DNA of 64,000 nt from Chondrus crispus (lineage: Eukaryota; Rhodophyta; Florideophyceae; Gigartinales; Gigartinaceae), in contig NW_005178997.1 of assembly GCF_000350225.1 (NCBI RefSeq), positions 1 through 64,000 of the forward strand, in the 5' to 3' direction. Position numbers and translations under genes: made by a program. The notes beneath the pieces were generated by a model that was not told the origin of the DNA, did not search any database, and was given only the letters and a program-made list of their open reading frames with translations. Of the stretch, positions 19,684 to 30,927 are shown in pieces. Position 1 is the stretch's first letter. Each line of letters opens with the position of its first letter.

Positions 19684-21884
19684 TCAGAGCGTCTGTGTTT
19701 TGGTTCTGGATGGAACCACACTCCGCCCGACGCGAGGGCATGGTGCGCGGACGGTGATGTTGTCCTTGTGCATGCGGTAGATCGTCGCTTTCAGCAGTTT
19801 CGTAAAGATGTCTGCGTATTGTTCTTTCGAGGGTATTCGCAGGATCTTGAGGTGGCCTTGTTGTACGGTGTCGTGTAGAAAATGGTACCGTACGTCTATG
19901 CATTTTCTCCGCTTGATGGCGCCCATGCTTTTTGCCATTTGGGCAGCTGTTGTGTTATCTATGTGCAGCGTGGGCGTGTTTGTGGGGAGCTTGATATCGT
20001 CGAGGAGGTTGTACAGCCACAGGGTTTGTGTTGTGGCTTCCGCTGCCGAGATGTATTTTGGCTTCACAGGTGCTTTTGGCCACCGCTGGTTGTTGTTTGG
20101 CCAGCCACTGAACCAGTGCTCCATTGACGAGAGTTACCATTCCGCTGATCGACTTGCGGTTGGTTTTGTCGTTGGCATAGTCTGCGTCGGAAAATGCTCG
20201 GATGTCGAAGCTCTTATTTCTCCCTTTGGGCATGAGGATGCCTTCTTCCCTGGTGGTGTGGAGATATTGTGCAGTTCTTTGCAGGAGGTTGCAATGGAGT
20301 TGGGTGGGTTTTTTGAGTGCCCTTGCCAATGTCGCGGCGGCAATTGCGACGTCCGGTCTTGCGCTATCCGCAATATACCGGATTTCCCCTACGGCCTTGC
20401 CATATATGGTGGCGATTTCGGTCCGTGCTGGTTCGTCGTCTCCGGGGGGGTCCGTGCTGACTCCGTCGAGGTAGGGTGTTTGTTTGCTGTTGCACCCGGT
20501 CTGTGACAGTAGCTCCACTGCACTGTCTATGTGTGCAGGTTGGGATATGTGTATCCCCCCGCTGGCATACTTGATTTGCCAGTTGAGATATTTTGCTGGC
20601 CTGCCTAACCTCTTGACGCTGTACTTTTTCTGCAGGATGGCGTACAATTCGTCAATGAGTTTTTTGTTTGTGGAGATTGGGAGAAAATCGTCCATGCTAA
20701 TGCCAACAAGAATTCTGTCCTCACCGTCTCGTTTGGTGAAGAGTGACGTATCGGACCTCATCTGCCTATATCCGTGTTTCTTGAGATGGGCGTGCAGTTG
20801 GGTGCTGTACGTGTGCGCGGTTGCCGGTGTGCCATAGACATTCCCTTTCACTTGGCCATGTGTGGTCGCGTGTTTGTATTCTCCGTTGAATCTCTGCGGT
20901 TGCCATACGTACACTCTTTTTGTATGTTGGTAATTCTCGTGGAGGTAGGCTCCGGTGATGTCGAAGTGTTCGATCGCCATGTGCATTGATGCAGCGATTG
21001 CAAAAAGTGTTCGTACAGTTGCTCTGTCGGCCATGTAGATGGCCGTCTTTTCGGGATCATAGTAGACGTGTGGTGTCATTCTGTCACCCCTTATCGACCA
21101 ACGCGCCACGTGCTGCGTTTGGTTTTTGTCTCGCTTGTATCTGTAGGTCATGGTTGTTGGCAGGATTTGTTTTCGATTGCCGCCCGTTTTTTGAGACGTC
21201 CAATCTATGGCCTTCATCGCATCGAGCTGGTCCAGTTCCGCATCGTGTGCCTGGCCCCATTTTTTGCGTCTGGGTAACGTCGTGCCTGGTTGAGTGTTTT
21301 CGGCGGCGGTGTGGTGCTGTGGACTGCGGTTGGGATGCGACTGATTTTTGGCTTCCTCTTCTCTTTGGTCTGCGTGTTTTTGACCTTCTTTGGGCCGCGG
21401 CGTATTTTTCTTTGACGCTTGGGTGTCGTCTTTGTGCCTTTGTTCGCCTTGGGAGTTGCCTGTGTTTTTATTTGGCTCCTCGTTGTTGCCGTGGTGTGAA
21501 ACACTGCGTTGACCGAGTGGCATGGGTCCTGATGTTTGTAGTACGGCTTCAGGTCGACTGCACTAATTTTCTGGTATTGCCTTGTGGAAATGTTTTGGAT
21601 GCAGACGTGAGTGTGGTCCAGGCCGTACATGTATCTTACGGGAGTGGCCTGTGTGTCGAGTTTGGGTCGGTTTGGTTTTAGTATGGGTACGTAACCGATT
21701 TGCCCAAATGTGAACAGTTTCCTGACTTGTGGTGGTTCACCGTACCACGCTGTGTGTGGGATGCCCTTGAGTCCGTGATGATACGTGAGGTTATATTTAA
21801 ATACTGCGTCCTCAAGTCCCTACGAGAATTCATTGAAAAAATGTGATGGCAAAATGCTTCTATTGTGAGCGTCCCATTTTGCAA
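19684..21884 (-). pseudogene. 5'-truncated Ty1/copia element (family F): integrase tail, RT, RNase H
   Basis: The minus strand reads an integrase C-terminal region in mixed frames (21884-21214; YHHGLKGIPHTAWYG, then YMYGLDHTHV), a Lys/Pro-rich linker, and the copia-type RT (21523-19955) with AIEHFDITGAYLHENYQ and the active-site region GISMDDFLPIS. RNase H follows, with AFSDADYANDK, KPKYISAAEA, HIDNTTA and DVRYHFLHD. RT and RNase H are separated by a one-base insertion in the T4 run at 20056-20059. The RT catalytic string is SMDD rather than YVDD. No LTR, gag or protease is found, so this is an old fragment. It is quite unlike families B and D in sequence. Confidence 0.8.
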
Positions 21885-22304
21885 AATTTAATTTTTTTAA
21901 TTCACGTGAGGGTATGTACAGTGTGATATGCATTTCACATTTTTGCGCTCATAACACTGTGACCTGCATACAGGTTCAACATTAAATCGTGAGCAGCGAT
22001 TAAAATGAGATCAGATGGAGAATATTGTGAGTACCTTACACTCACCATGCACCAACGGTACAATCACACGAAACTCCCTTTTACCCCCCTCAACATCTTA
22101 AATATCTCCGTTTCAATTGGCCATATCACAGCACATACCGCTTTCTGTATGCACCCAAAAATGTCGCTTTACAGTTGCTGCGTGTTCGTCTACAGTACGC
22201 ACTTTGCACGCCCCTTGATGCCCACTTCGTCAATAATAATAGCATACATCTGTACCGTTCCTCTTCACCCCCCGCCGCCCCGCCCCTCCTCCCTCCTCCC
22301 CCCG
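21885..22304. other. spacer upstream of the Arp10-like gene
   Basis: AT-rich left part (21880-22000), then ordinary sequence turning C-rich just before the ATG at 22305. No gene is supported. The sharp change to very GC-rich DNA coincides with the start of the Arp10-like gene. Confidence 0.4.
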
Positions 22305-23126
22305 ATGGCGCTCGTCATCGCCCCCGGCTCGCGGCTGCACAGCGTCGGCCTGGCGTCCGCACTGCNNNTCGGTCGTTGTCGTCGAGCCGGCGCTGCGCCT
22401 CCCCGCCGTGGCGCGCGCCCCGCTCGAGCGCGCGCTCGGCACTCTCCTCCCGTGTGCGCGCCTTGCCTTTGTGTCCCCCCTCGCTGCCGCCATGGCCGCC
22501 GTCGCGTGCCCCGCCCCGCTCGTCCTCGACGTTGGGTGGGCCTCCAGGCGCGTCCTGGTCCACCCCGACACCCTCACCCTCGCCCCCGTTGGCTTCATGC
22601 ACGTGGCAGAGCGCGCCCGCGACCGAGCACTCGCACCGCTCGCCGTCTGCCCCACCCGGAGACGCCCTCAGAGTCTCCACCTGCTCGTGTGACGTGCTTT
22701 TCGACCCACATGATGGTACGAAAACTTGCCCACTCTTTCTTTGATCCGCCCCGAGCTGTGCGTTCCGCCGCGTGAGCGCTGACCTCCGCGTCCTGTGTGA
22801 CTTTGTCAATCTATCTCTCTCTCCCTCTTTCTCTCCTCTCTTCTACAGACGAGTGCAACGTCGCCGCGGCCGTGCTGCGCGCGCTGCCCTCGTGCCACGA
22901 CTTGTACACGCGCGCGCGGCTGGCGCGGTGCGTAGTGCTAGTGGGCGGCGAGTGCTAGCTGCCGGGGTTTGCGGCGCGTCTAGTGGAGATCGGGCACCTC
23001 CACAGTCCACACGCACATCTCCAGCTCGACGCAGAAGCCACCGCCGCCATGCGCCGCGAGCTGCTTGGCGGAAAAGGGCCTTTGCTCGAGGCCCTGCGTA
23101 ACATGAACGGCTCGTTTGACCTTTGA
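22305..23126 (+). pseudogene. actin-related protein, Arp10-like, broken; one intron
   Basis: An actin-fold protein can be pieced together, resembling dynactin Arp10/ACTR10 most. Segment 1 (22305-22365) reads ALVIAPGSRLHSVGLASA, the actin phosphate-1 region, and runs into an NNN gap. Segment 2 (22369 on, another frame) reads SVVVVEPALRLPAVARAPL and CPAPLVLDVGWASRRVL, the central Arp10 region. After a further frame change exon 1 ends CDVLFDPHD. A 133-bp GT-AG intron (22716-22848) with a strong pyrimidine tract leads to exon 2, ECNVAAAVLRALPSC and ARCVVLVGGEC, then TAG at 22956-22958, then LPGFAARLVEIGHL, the usual continuation after the VIGG motif. A central part of the family's domain is missing. 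The DNA is very GC-rich, so sequencing errors are as likely as true decay. Confidence 0.6.
22366..22368. other. 3-N assembly gap inside the Arp10-like gene
   Basis: Three N bases. Comparison of the flanking reading with the actin family suggests about 50-60 residues are missing here, so the gap is probably larger than three bases. Confidence 0.8.
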
Positions 23127-23273
23127 CTTCACGTGGACGCGGCATACGTCTTCCATACCATTGTGGACGAGATGAACGAGTTTGAGCCCAAAAGGATGCC
23201 CTGCTTCCAATTTCAGGAGCCCTATCTGCCGCACATCGTCCCGCAACAATTCCAAGCTCTTTCCAATCTGTTG

Positions 23274-24155
23274 CTAACTTCCGACGCGACCGCGCAGTGT
23301 CCAATTAATACCATCAACACCGACGGCAGTGTCTTGAAGAAGGAGATCCGACCGTAGGCAATCGTCCAAAAAATAAGTGCGCTTGCGGCCGCGTGGGGCC
23401 GATGAGCGGCTTCGATTATCCGATAGTCTATGCGCACTGGTCGGTACTTCATGATTAACTACAGACACAAGCCGCCGTATGATCGAGACGTCCTCTAGTG
23501 TCTTCGCAGTAAAGGCATTTTGAGTGCTACAATTCTTGTGCAGCTGTCCATATGCCGCAGTCTGCAACCCCGAAACCCATTGTATCACAGCCGTGGCATA
23601 CTCCTTCTGCCAATGCCCCCATCGCTCCGAATGATCCTCCACAGTGGCAAACGAGATCAACTTTAAAACGCGACCGTAGTACACTTCGAATTGGGCGGCT
23701 TCTGATTCCATTTCACAGGCCACAAATCAATTCGCGCGATCCCGGTCCCTTTCCCTGTGCCAACTACTTACTTGCAAATTAGTTCCAACGGTTTGCGTTC
23801 CAGTTGCACAGACGAACTCCATGCAAGGAAAATATGTTGCACACGAAATTCTGTCGAGTATGCCATCTGCTTCCGACGGTGTCATTCCGTCATATTTCCT
23901 AGTCAGGTAGCTTCTCATCAACAAATACAGGCGGTCGTCATCGGAATTGCCGCCCGCAAAGCGACGTCTATACCCCATGCCTTTCAGTACGAACCCACCC
24001 TGACCTTCAACCTCAGCAAAGTTGCCACACGTACCGGCGAATGGCACCTTGAAGCGGATCTTAAATGATTCTGTAAACAACGCGTTCTTGTGCAGGGAGG
24101 CACTGGCAAGGTTTTTCGCATTAAGTCTACCAACTTGCCAATCAATATACCTCTC
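23274..24155 (-). pseudogene. transposase C-terminal part (DUF4218-like)
   Basis: Continues the transposase beyond the solo LTR: ERYIDWQVGRLNAKNLASAS corresponds to the 'MERYI..' segment that follows the catalytic core in Tnp2 proteins. A short intron of about 66 bp (23702-23767) is plausible, because reading across it keeps frame into YYGRVLKLISFATVEDHSER. The frame stops at 23274. Splice sites are my guess from GT/AG and frame only. Confidence 0.55.
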
Positions 24156-25094
24156 TGTTGTAATTCTACGACCACATGCCGATATGCATGACACACAACG
24201 ACAGGTATGACACGTGTAAAATCGAAAACACTCTGCATGACGAGCTGAGCAAGTTTGATTTTCAATGTGTACACGTGTGATTTCTGTACACGGTTGCACT
24301 CTACAGTACTTCAGGAGCAAGTTTGGTTTTCACCGTGTACACGTGTGAAATATGTACACGGTTGCGGTGTACAGTACAATCTGAGCATGTTGCATTTTCT
24401 CCGCCCGACACGTGTATGACCTGGACACATGTCCTTATTACACTGTCGGACGCGTGCAGTACACCTGCAGTCTTACAGACAAAGTATAGAACCTTGGTGG
24501 CGGGTGCCTGGCACGTGCCAAAGGTTTACAGCGTCCATGGAGTGCAGCACGGGTACAGCAGGACACAAAGATACCGTTGCGCGAGTTTTGAATTCGTAAT
24601 GCAAAATGTGCACTGTTGTAATTGACAGTGGACAGGACCTCACGAGAGATTCAGATTCATAAGGCAACGTGTGCGCTGTAAACAGTCCTTGCAGGGTTGA
24701 TTTGAATTCGTAAGGCAACGTGTGAGCTGTAAACGTGCCTTACGAATTTGTGCCACGCCGGATTTGGAATAGTAAGGGAGTTTGTGCTTTGCTGTGCTTT
24801 GTTGTACTGCCTTACTAATTTCTCCGTCATGACAGTGCTAATTTGTAAGGCGGTTTTCTGTTCTGTTTGTTGGGCCATCGCCAGTTTGGCTGAGTAGCGA
24901 GACGGGCACATGAGTTAGAGCCAATACATTTGTAGTATGTGTGTAGTAGTGTTTGGTAGTAGAGTTCTAGAAGATTGCAGAAGTGTATAAGTAGTGCCAG
25001 AAGTTGGCGACTCGAAGTAAATCGGTACCCAATCCTTCAACTTCACCTCATCAACCGTCCTGCGATTTCCTTTTGCCCCGCTGACCTTCCAGTA
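24156..25094 (+). mobile_element. solo LTR, family A (copy A1), TSD CTCTC
   Basis: 939-bp LTR starting TGTTGTAATTCTACGACC and ending CTGACCTTCCAGTA. The 5-bp duplication CTCTC lies at 24151-24155 and 25095-25099. No internal region or second LTR is present, so it is a solo LTR formed by LTR-LTR recombination. It holds several ACACGTGT palindromes in degenerate tandem units of about 68 bp (24250-24440), repeated CCTTAC-AAT motifs (24690-24860), and a TATAAGTA promoter-like box at 24986-24993. A second copy (A2) lies at 50802-51725 in the other orientation. Confidence 0.9.
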
Positions 25095-26689
25095 CTCTCC
25101 ATACCATATTGCGAGTAGCCCACGGGCGGGCTAGACTCGAGCACGCATCCGCGAATATGCAAAGGTAAGTGAAAGACAAGCTTGCAAAGCTTGATGAGCT
25201 CTAGGTTGAAGCGATAATAGTCGTTCTCGAAATGATTGTAGAACTCAAGAGATACTTGACCTAGGCCATCCGAAGCCGAACTTGTCAAAACCGGACGCCA
25301 GCACAGATCCACCATCTCCACATACTTTGCCCATCCCCCCAGATGCGGCTCTGGCAGTTGTCCATCAAGAACAACTAAGCTGTAAGAGAGGGTAAATGCT
25401 TTCAGCTCAGATGACTTCCAATCTTTATGCAGACCCATAGCCCTCGGTCTGCTGTTGACTTCACTTGCGATGCCATCCCCAAATGCCTGCAGTTCAGCAT
25501 CGATTTGTCGGATCGAATCGATGCTCAAACCATACGGCTCTGCGCTGCTGGAGCACCAAAGTTTCAACATTTCCCTGGATATGTTGTAAAAGAGATGCAT
25601 TATATCAATTGGAAATGAGTTGTATGGAACAGTGTTTGGCAAATCAAACAGCACTGAGCGTTCAGAAATTCCGCTGTGCACTTGGATGGCAGCCCTTGCT
25701 TGTCCAAAATTTGCCTCAATTGCCTCCAAAGTCGCGAGGGTCGTCTCAACTGTGCGGAGCTCAAGACTAGCTGGGTCGAATCGCTCTTCCATTCCGCCAT
25801 CTGGGGTGCGAAACCGGGATGGATAATAGACATGTCTGGAATCTTCGACCCAAACGCCCACGATCAGGCAAAACCGACAAGGTAGTTTTCCGTTGTGCCC
25901 CTTTACCCCACTGAGTTTCTTGACAGCTGGAAGGTCCCCGGTGAACCAAATAACATGCACCCTCACCATCCGCACGGAACCATCATTGAGATTCAACTCC
26001 GCCCCCCCTTCCCTGTTGATTTCCTGTATCTCCCGAACAAGCGGCTTCAAGAACGACTGCAAGTTTTTTGGCTCGCTCGGACCCGGAACGAACCCTAAGG
26101 GGAGCACATTCTTAACGGAGAACCGCAACTGTGGTGGCAGATTGCATATTGTAGCGACGATCGGCCAAACGTCATACGACTTGCGTTTAAAGGCCTGCAA
26201 ACCATCTGTAGATACCGCGATAAATACATCATCCTTGACGTTCTCCTCACCGCCGTAAAGGTCACATACCCGCTTATAGGCGTTGCTGTCGTAAAAGCCA
26301 CGAATTTGTCCGTTAGGTCGCGGGTGCACATATTCGAGGTGTTTGTACAATTGCTCGAAGTGCTCCTTGCTTGCCATCATTGCCAAAAGCCGCGGCAGTA
26401 GCGGAATGTAAGAAATTTTCTGCGTCCCTGTGGCTCCAATGTCTGGCTTTTCTAGTCCGCACTCCGAACAATGAATGTCAGACTGATCCACGAAGCACAT
26501 ATGTCCGATGCACACCGCGTAATCCATGACGCACTCGTCCAAGTACGACTCATAAATGACATTTGCAACAATTGTCTTCCAGCTCTTGTACGGGGACCAG
26601 AGAAGGAGGAGCATATCGTTCATCGCATTCACTGTAAGCCCATGTTCAAAGAAAAGGTTTATCCAGCCCTGATACTTCTCGACCCACAA
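25095..26689 (-). pseudogene. Tnp2-family transposase core
   Basis: About 530 residues with the Tnp2 pattern seen in plant and fungal CACTA/En-Spm transposases: VFIAVSTDGLQAFKRKSYDV, CNLPPQLRFSVKNVLPLG, FVPGPSEPKNLQSFLKPLV, the Cys pair CRFCLI, and FPIDIMHLFYNISREML. Tnp2 is the RNase-H-like catalytic protein that binds and cuts element ends. The reading ends artificially where the solo LTR begins; the terminal residues encoded beyond 25095 are LTR sequence. Confidence 0.8.
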
Positions 26690-27561
26690 ATAAAACGCAT
26701 TGCTTTTCTCTGGCGGACCTCCTCTGAATGCATCACCCCACTCTTCTCAATCGCCTCCGATATTTGTCCCCTCCTCGCTTCTATCGTCTGCATCCACCCC
26801 CCAACACCTTCGTTTTCATTAAACCAGAATGCCGTTCCGAGCCCTTCCTCATCACTGAACTGTGGATCAGTGCCGTGATTCTGCAGAGAGCTTGTTGCCA
26901 CGTGAAAACCTCCGTGCTCCGAAATTGCATACTGCGAAGCATCTGAGCGTCCCGGCTCTGAGATACCTTGTCTCACGAAAACAGCTCCAAACGGGTTAGC
27001 AGCAATGTCATGACCACTCTCATGAACGGTCATTTCCAGAATCGTCGGTTTCGGAATTACTTCCGGAGTGCCATGCCCTGCTGGAAGCCGCAAACTATCT
27101 TCGTTCCTCTCACTAGGACCGCCGTAATTGTCTGTTGAAATGTGCTGTTCGCTTCCCATATCAAGAAGCTGTCTAGACACAACTGGTTCTGGCGCTGCGC
27201 ATGGAGCGTCTTCTTCTAGAGCATCTGCATCGTGCTCATTGCCACAGTCAATATTTGTATCTGACCGTGAAGCACTGATTCTCTGGGGTCTGCTGAGGCT
27301 CGTTCCTTCATCCCGACCAGCATACAAGCCGGTCCCTTCTATCGCGCTGTTAATAATGGCAGCATATTCTTGCAGGACACCGTCCGCGTCCCCGACTCGA
27401 GGGCCCCTGGGGAGCATCTCAGAAGGGCCGTTGGCCACACAACGATCATTTGCTGCACGACGATGATTCAGCATTGTCTTTAGACAAACAGCCCTCCCCC
27501 GCGGATAGCATCTGCAATCATAGGCAGGTAGGCAGATATACTGCGGCATCTTTGTTCCCAA
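26659..27561 (-). pseudogene. transposase N-terminal part
   Basis: 300-residue frame, acidic and low complexity, beginning with a Cys-rich segment (CLPAYDCRCYPRGRAVC) that may bind zinc. It overlaps the next frame at 26659-26689, where the Tnp2 core begins in a different frame, indicating a frameshift. No domain is recognised beyond its position in front of the core. Confidence 0.5.
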
Positions 27562-27782
27562 CAGCCTCTTTGCCGCATCAAAACTGCGGTCTCAACTGCG
27601 TCGCCGGTGCTCGCAGTCCCTGCCTCCTAGTATTTTCCTACTCTCGTTAAGATTTTCCATGAAATTGCAGTTATTCTCGAGATAATAGATTCCAAGATCA
27701 CAGCTCCAACGCATCTGACCTAGATTTTTTCGTAGTCACAGGCCGAAAATTGGCCCAAGAGGAAAGTAGATCGCGGAATGCA
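27562..27782. other. short spacer between transposase and chimeric retroelement
   Basis: Probable 5' flank of the Tnp2 gene. Nothing else recognised. Confidence 0.4.
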
Positions 27783-28516
27783 TATAGAAAGGTCAGCGGG
27801 GCAGAGGGAAGAAGGATGGTTGAAGGTTGCTGGTGGTTGACGGGAAAAGAAGTTGATACCATTTTACTCTTGGTCGCCAACTATTGGCGCTACTTATACT
27901 CTTCGAACTACATACGATACGAGCCATTAGGGCTGGTCACGTGACTCTCCTTCTTGCACTCGTTGATAATCAAGTGACTCTCCCTGTTGCACTCTCGGTT
28001 GATAATCAAGTGACTCTCCTACTTCCACTCTCGGTTGATAATCAAATGACTCTCCTACTTCCACTCTCCGTTGATAATCAAATGACTCTCCTTCTTGCAC
28101 TCTCTCTTGCTAATAGTTTGGGACCGTTTGAGAGTCAATAATATCTGAATGTACTGTACTGTAGATTACAGATTTTACACTACGATTAATAACCACTGTG
28201 GCACATACTTCATACGTGTCACACACGTGTAGGACAAATGTCATACGTGTCACACACGTGTCAAATCGAGAAAAATGAAACATGTTCAGAATGTACTGTA
28301 GAGTGCCAGGAGGTACATAGCTTACACGTGTCAACACCAAAATTGAAACATGCTCGGAAATAATAGGAAAGTGCAACCGTGTACAAATATGACACGTGTC
28401 TACGTTTAAGACCAAATATCCTGAGAATGCTCTTGGAAGCATTTTAGGTTTCGTCGACGTAAACGTGTAATATCTGTCAGGCTTGGAGCTTAGCATGTGG
28501 TCGAAGATTTCCAACA
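27783..28516 (-). repeat. LTR of family B (734 bp), 3' LTR of the chimera
   Basis: On the minus strand it begins TGTTGGAAATCTTCGACC and ends CTTTCTATA. It has four copies of the GTTGATAATCA unit in its U3 tandem array, against five in B1 and three in others. Confidence 0.9.
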
Positions 28517-28811
28517 CTCCCCCTCGATCACATGCTTTTACTGGACACTGCAAGCCCCAGAAGTTCTACAAACTTCTGGAATAGAATTCGCCCAAGTGCT
28601 TTCGTTAAGATATCAGCAGGCGTCGAAGTGGTCGGACAATGTGACAAATACACAATGTTTCTCTTAATAGCATCTCGTACGTAGTGGTATTTTACATCAA
28701 CATGTTTGTTGCGACGGTTGATCGATTCATTCTGTGCAAACGAAATCGTCCCTGCATTGTCACACCCCATCATGATCGTGGGATCAGAATCAAGTCCGAG
28801 GACATCAGCAC
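28517..28811 (-). pseudogene. family-B RNase H C-terminal fragment with polypurine tract
   Basis: Encodes CDNAGTISFAQNESINRRN, VDVKYHYVRD and ILTKALGRILFQKF, nearly identical to the last 85 residues of the B1 polyprotein, with the same GAGGGGGAG polypurine tract next to the LTR. Translation is open but lacks the rest of pol. Confidence 0.85.
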
Positions 28812-29156
28812 TTTACAAAACCGCTTATACCGCGGGCACACCTTACGATTCCTCTTGCGCTCACGCTTAAACTGCTTATCTGCGAGAACAGCCGCTTTCC
28901 GAGCAGAAAGTCGATGCGTAGTTCTCTTTATTGGTGCGGGAACAGAGCGCGGAATACGAGGAATCCTATATGGTGCGCAACTCGAGGAGGGACCCGGAAG
29001 CGCGAGCCGAGGTGAAGGTTGATCCTCAGGCTCAAGCACCTCAACGGATACGACCTCCGATGTCCGAACCGTTCGACCGGTGACCAGCTTCCCAGGCGCA
29101 GAGCGCACCGGTACTAATTCCAGATCTAACACAACCCCGTAAGAACAGGTATTCAC
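28812..29156 (-). pseudogene. truncated family-D zinc-finger leader ORF
   Basis: Same frame as the D1 protein at 57218-57751 up to CPRYKRFCKV, where the first zinc finger is cut by the D/B junction. The position equivalent to the D1 ATG is ATA here, so no normal start is available. Confidence 0.8.
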
Positions 29157-29648
29157 AATATGAAATATGAAGATAATCGTCAGTAACAGATTTTGGAATT
29201 ATTGCTCTTAAGAACCACCAAAACGTGCAAAGACAATCACTTGGATGTGTAGGAAATGGAAAGAAACTCAAAACTTACTTTGCATGAGAGAACGAAGAAA
29301 AACCAAATGCGAGATTGACGACGACGGCGGTAGCGGGAGCGAAAACGAAGACCAAGACCAAAGACAGAGACAGCAGCAAGAACCACAGCAAGAACAAAAG
29401 CCAACCCAAAAACGAAGACAACGAAGACAGCGGGGGCGATGACCAAAACCAATTCACACAAGAGACCAAGAACGACAGCAGCAGCGAAAACCAAAACCAA
29501 GAACGACGGCAAGAACGAGAGCGACAACGACAGCGAGAAGACCAGCGGAAAGAACGACGAGAAACGGCAGCGAAAACGACAGCGACAACGACGGCAGAAA
29601 CAACGAAACGAGAACGACAGACTCATGCAGTGAAACGACAGAGAGGGA

Positions 29649-29662
29649 CTGGGCCCATAACC
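29649..29662 (-). promoter_or_regulatory. primer-binding site, half-tRNA-iMet type
   Basis: Minus strand GGTTATGGGCCCAG immediately inside the 5' LTR. It is complementary to the anticodon-stem region of initiator tRNA-Met, as in Drosophila copia. Confidence 0.85.
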
Positions 29663-30927
29663 TAATGGTAGGTTCGGAGGGGCAAGGGAAAGAAAGGAAG
29701 GCAGGTTGATGTGTGTGAGTGAAGGAGTTGGCGCCGAGGTTTACTTTGAAGCCGTTTTCCTGCGATACTTATACACTTCGAGTGCTACACTATCGCTCTA
29801 CTCCGACTCCTAGTAAACCATACTCTACTATGCGCGACCAAGCGCGGTCCTCTTGTGGCCCGACCATACTGTTCGATTTCCACCTTACGAATCGATTCGT
29901 AACTATTAGCTCACAACTATTTCTACACATTCCAAATGACTGTAAACCATGGCCCTATGCATGCAACTGTTTCACACCTTACTAATCTGCATCCAGTCAT
30001 GCCAGACTTCATTGTTGTGCAACGAACAACTTGGCACTTGTCTATTTCCAACAACGCAAACGTCTTTCATATCACAATCGCCATACGTATCCTTGTTTCT
30101 CACCTTACTAATTTCGCCAAGCACTGTCAGATAATTATGGCAAGTTATAACAATGTGCATCCAGACTTTCTACACAACTCACATGAGAATACATGTAAAT
30201 CACACGAGTACTGTCATGAACTTGCATCGAACGGCGCACCATGACGAGAGCACAGTGCAACGGCGCATGCTCACGCAAGACTCGCATACAGCGTGACGCG
30301 TACACAGAATAATCGCACAACTGTATTCCTCTCGCCACAAGTACTTGTTGTACATTTGATTCACATGTACTGTACTCGGACACGCGCAGGATCGCAAACA
30401 GTCTGACACTGTAAAACTGTAAACCCTCATGTGCATACACCTGGATGCGTGTACATGTGTACGTACACGAATCCACTTGGCGACGTGTACATGTGTACAC
30501 GGGATACATGTGTCCCGCCCGGGGGCCCCATGCAATTACCTATTATAACCATGGCAAACCACTTGAAACCCCAAAAACAACGTAATTATGGCATATACAG
30601 GCCATTTAAAGTACATCACAAGGCCAATGACGCACACGTGGACAACGCTCGACCAATAGATTTGCAGCATTAGACCTGAGGGCCAATAGAATTGCAGTAT
30701 TTCCTGTGTAGTCTATAGTGCTACGGGCCAAGGTTCCACTTGGCAAAACTATGCAAATTTGCATGACCCTCCGAGAGGCCACTTTCGTCCCCGGAACCCC
30801 AAAATCTGGGATTTTACACGTTTCATGTCGTGATATAGGTAAGAGCGCCTGGACCGTGCAGTCAAATACACGTGTCACTCGATTTTGACCTTTTCAGATA
30901 ACAGCATGTGGTCGCACATTTTCAATA
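29663..30927 (-). repeat. LTR of family D (1265 bp)
   Basis: On the minus strand begins TATTGAAAATGTGCGACC and ends CCTACCATTA next to the primer-binding site. Nearly identical to the D LTRs at 36643, 55349 and 62783. Frames inside it (60-124 codons on both strands) recur in every copy simply because the DNA recurs. Confidence 0.9.

Larger units (their letters stand above)
23274..27561 (-). mobile_element. Tnp2-type (CACTA-like) DNA transposon coding region, interrupted
   Basis: Minus-strand coding segments 27561-26659, 26689-25095, and (after the solo LTR at 24156-25094) 24155-23274 form one transposase. Removing the LTR and one copy of the 5-bp target duplication restores a continuous reading frame (YGME joined to RYIDW), so the LTR landed in a coding sequence. 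Terminal inverted repeats were not identified, so the element limits are those of the coding region. Confidence 0.75.
27783..30927 (-). mobile_element. chimeric copia element: 5' half family D, 3' half family B
   Basis: Read on the minus strand: family-D 5' LTR (30927-29663), primer-binding site (29662-29649), D leader with a truncated zinc-finger frame (to 28812), then an abrupt switch to the end of family-B RNase H (28811-28517), polypurine tract and a family-B 3' LTR (28516-27783). Most of gag-pol is missing. The junction has only about 2 bp of shared sequence. No 5-bp duplication is seen at the outer ends (ATGCA left, CTAAG right), so the locus is also rearranged. Confidence 0.8.

Noticed and set aside
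22005..22775. 256-codon plus-strand frame over the GC-rich region
   Set aside because: Composition artefact crossing an N gap; the Arp10-like reading lies in other frames.
27884..28141. Repeated frame with VDNQVTLLLPLS units, resembling a repeat protein or CRISPR-like array
   Set aside because: It is the U3 tandem repeat of family-B LTRs; unit number varies and there are no spacers of CRISPR type.
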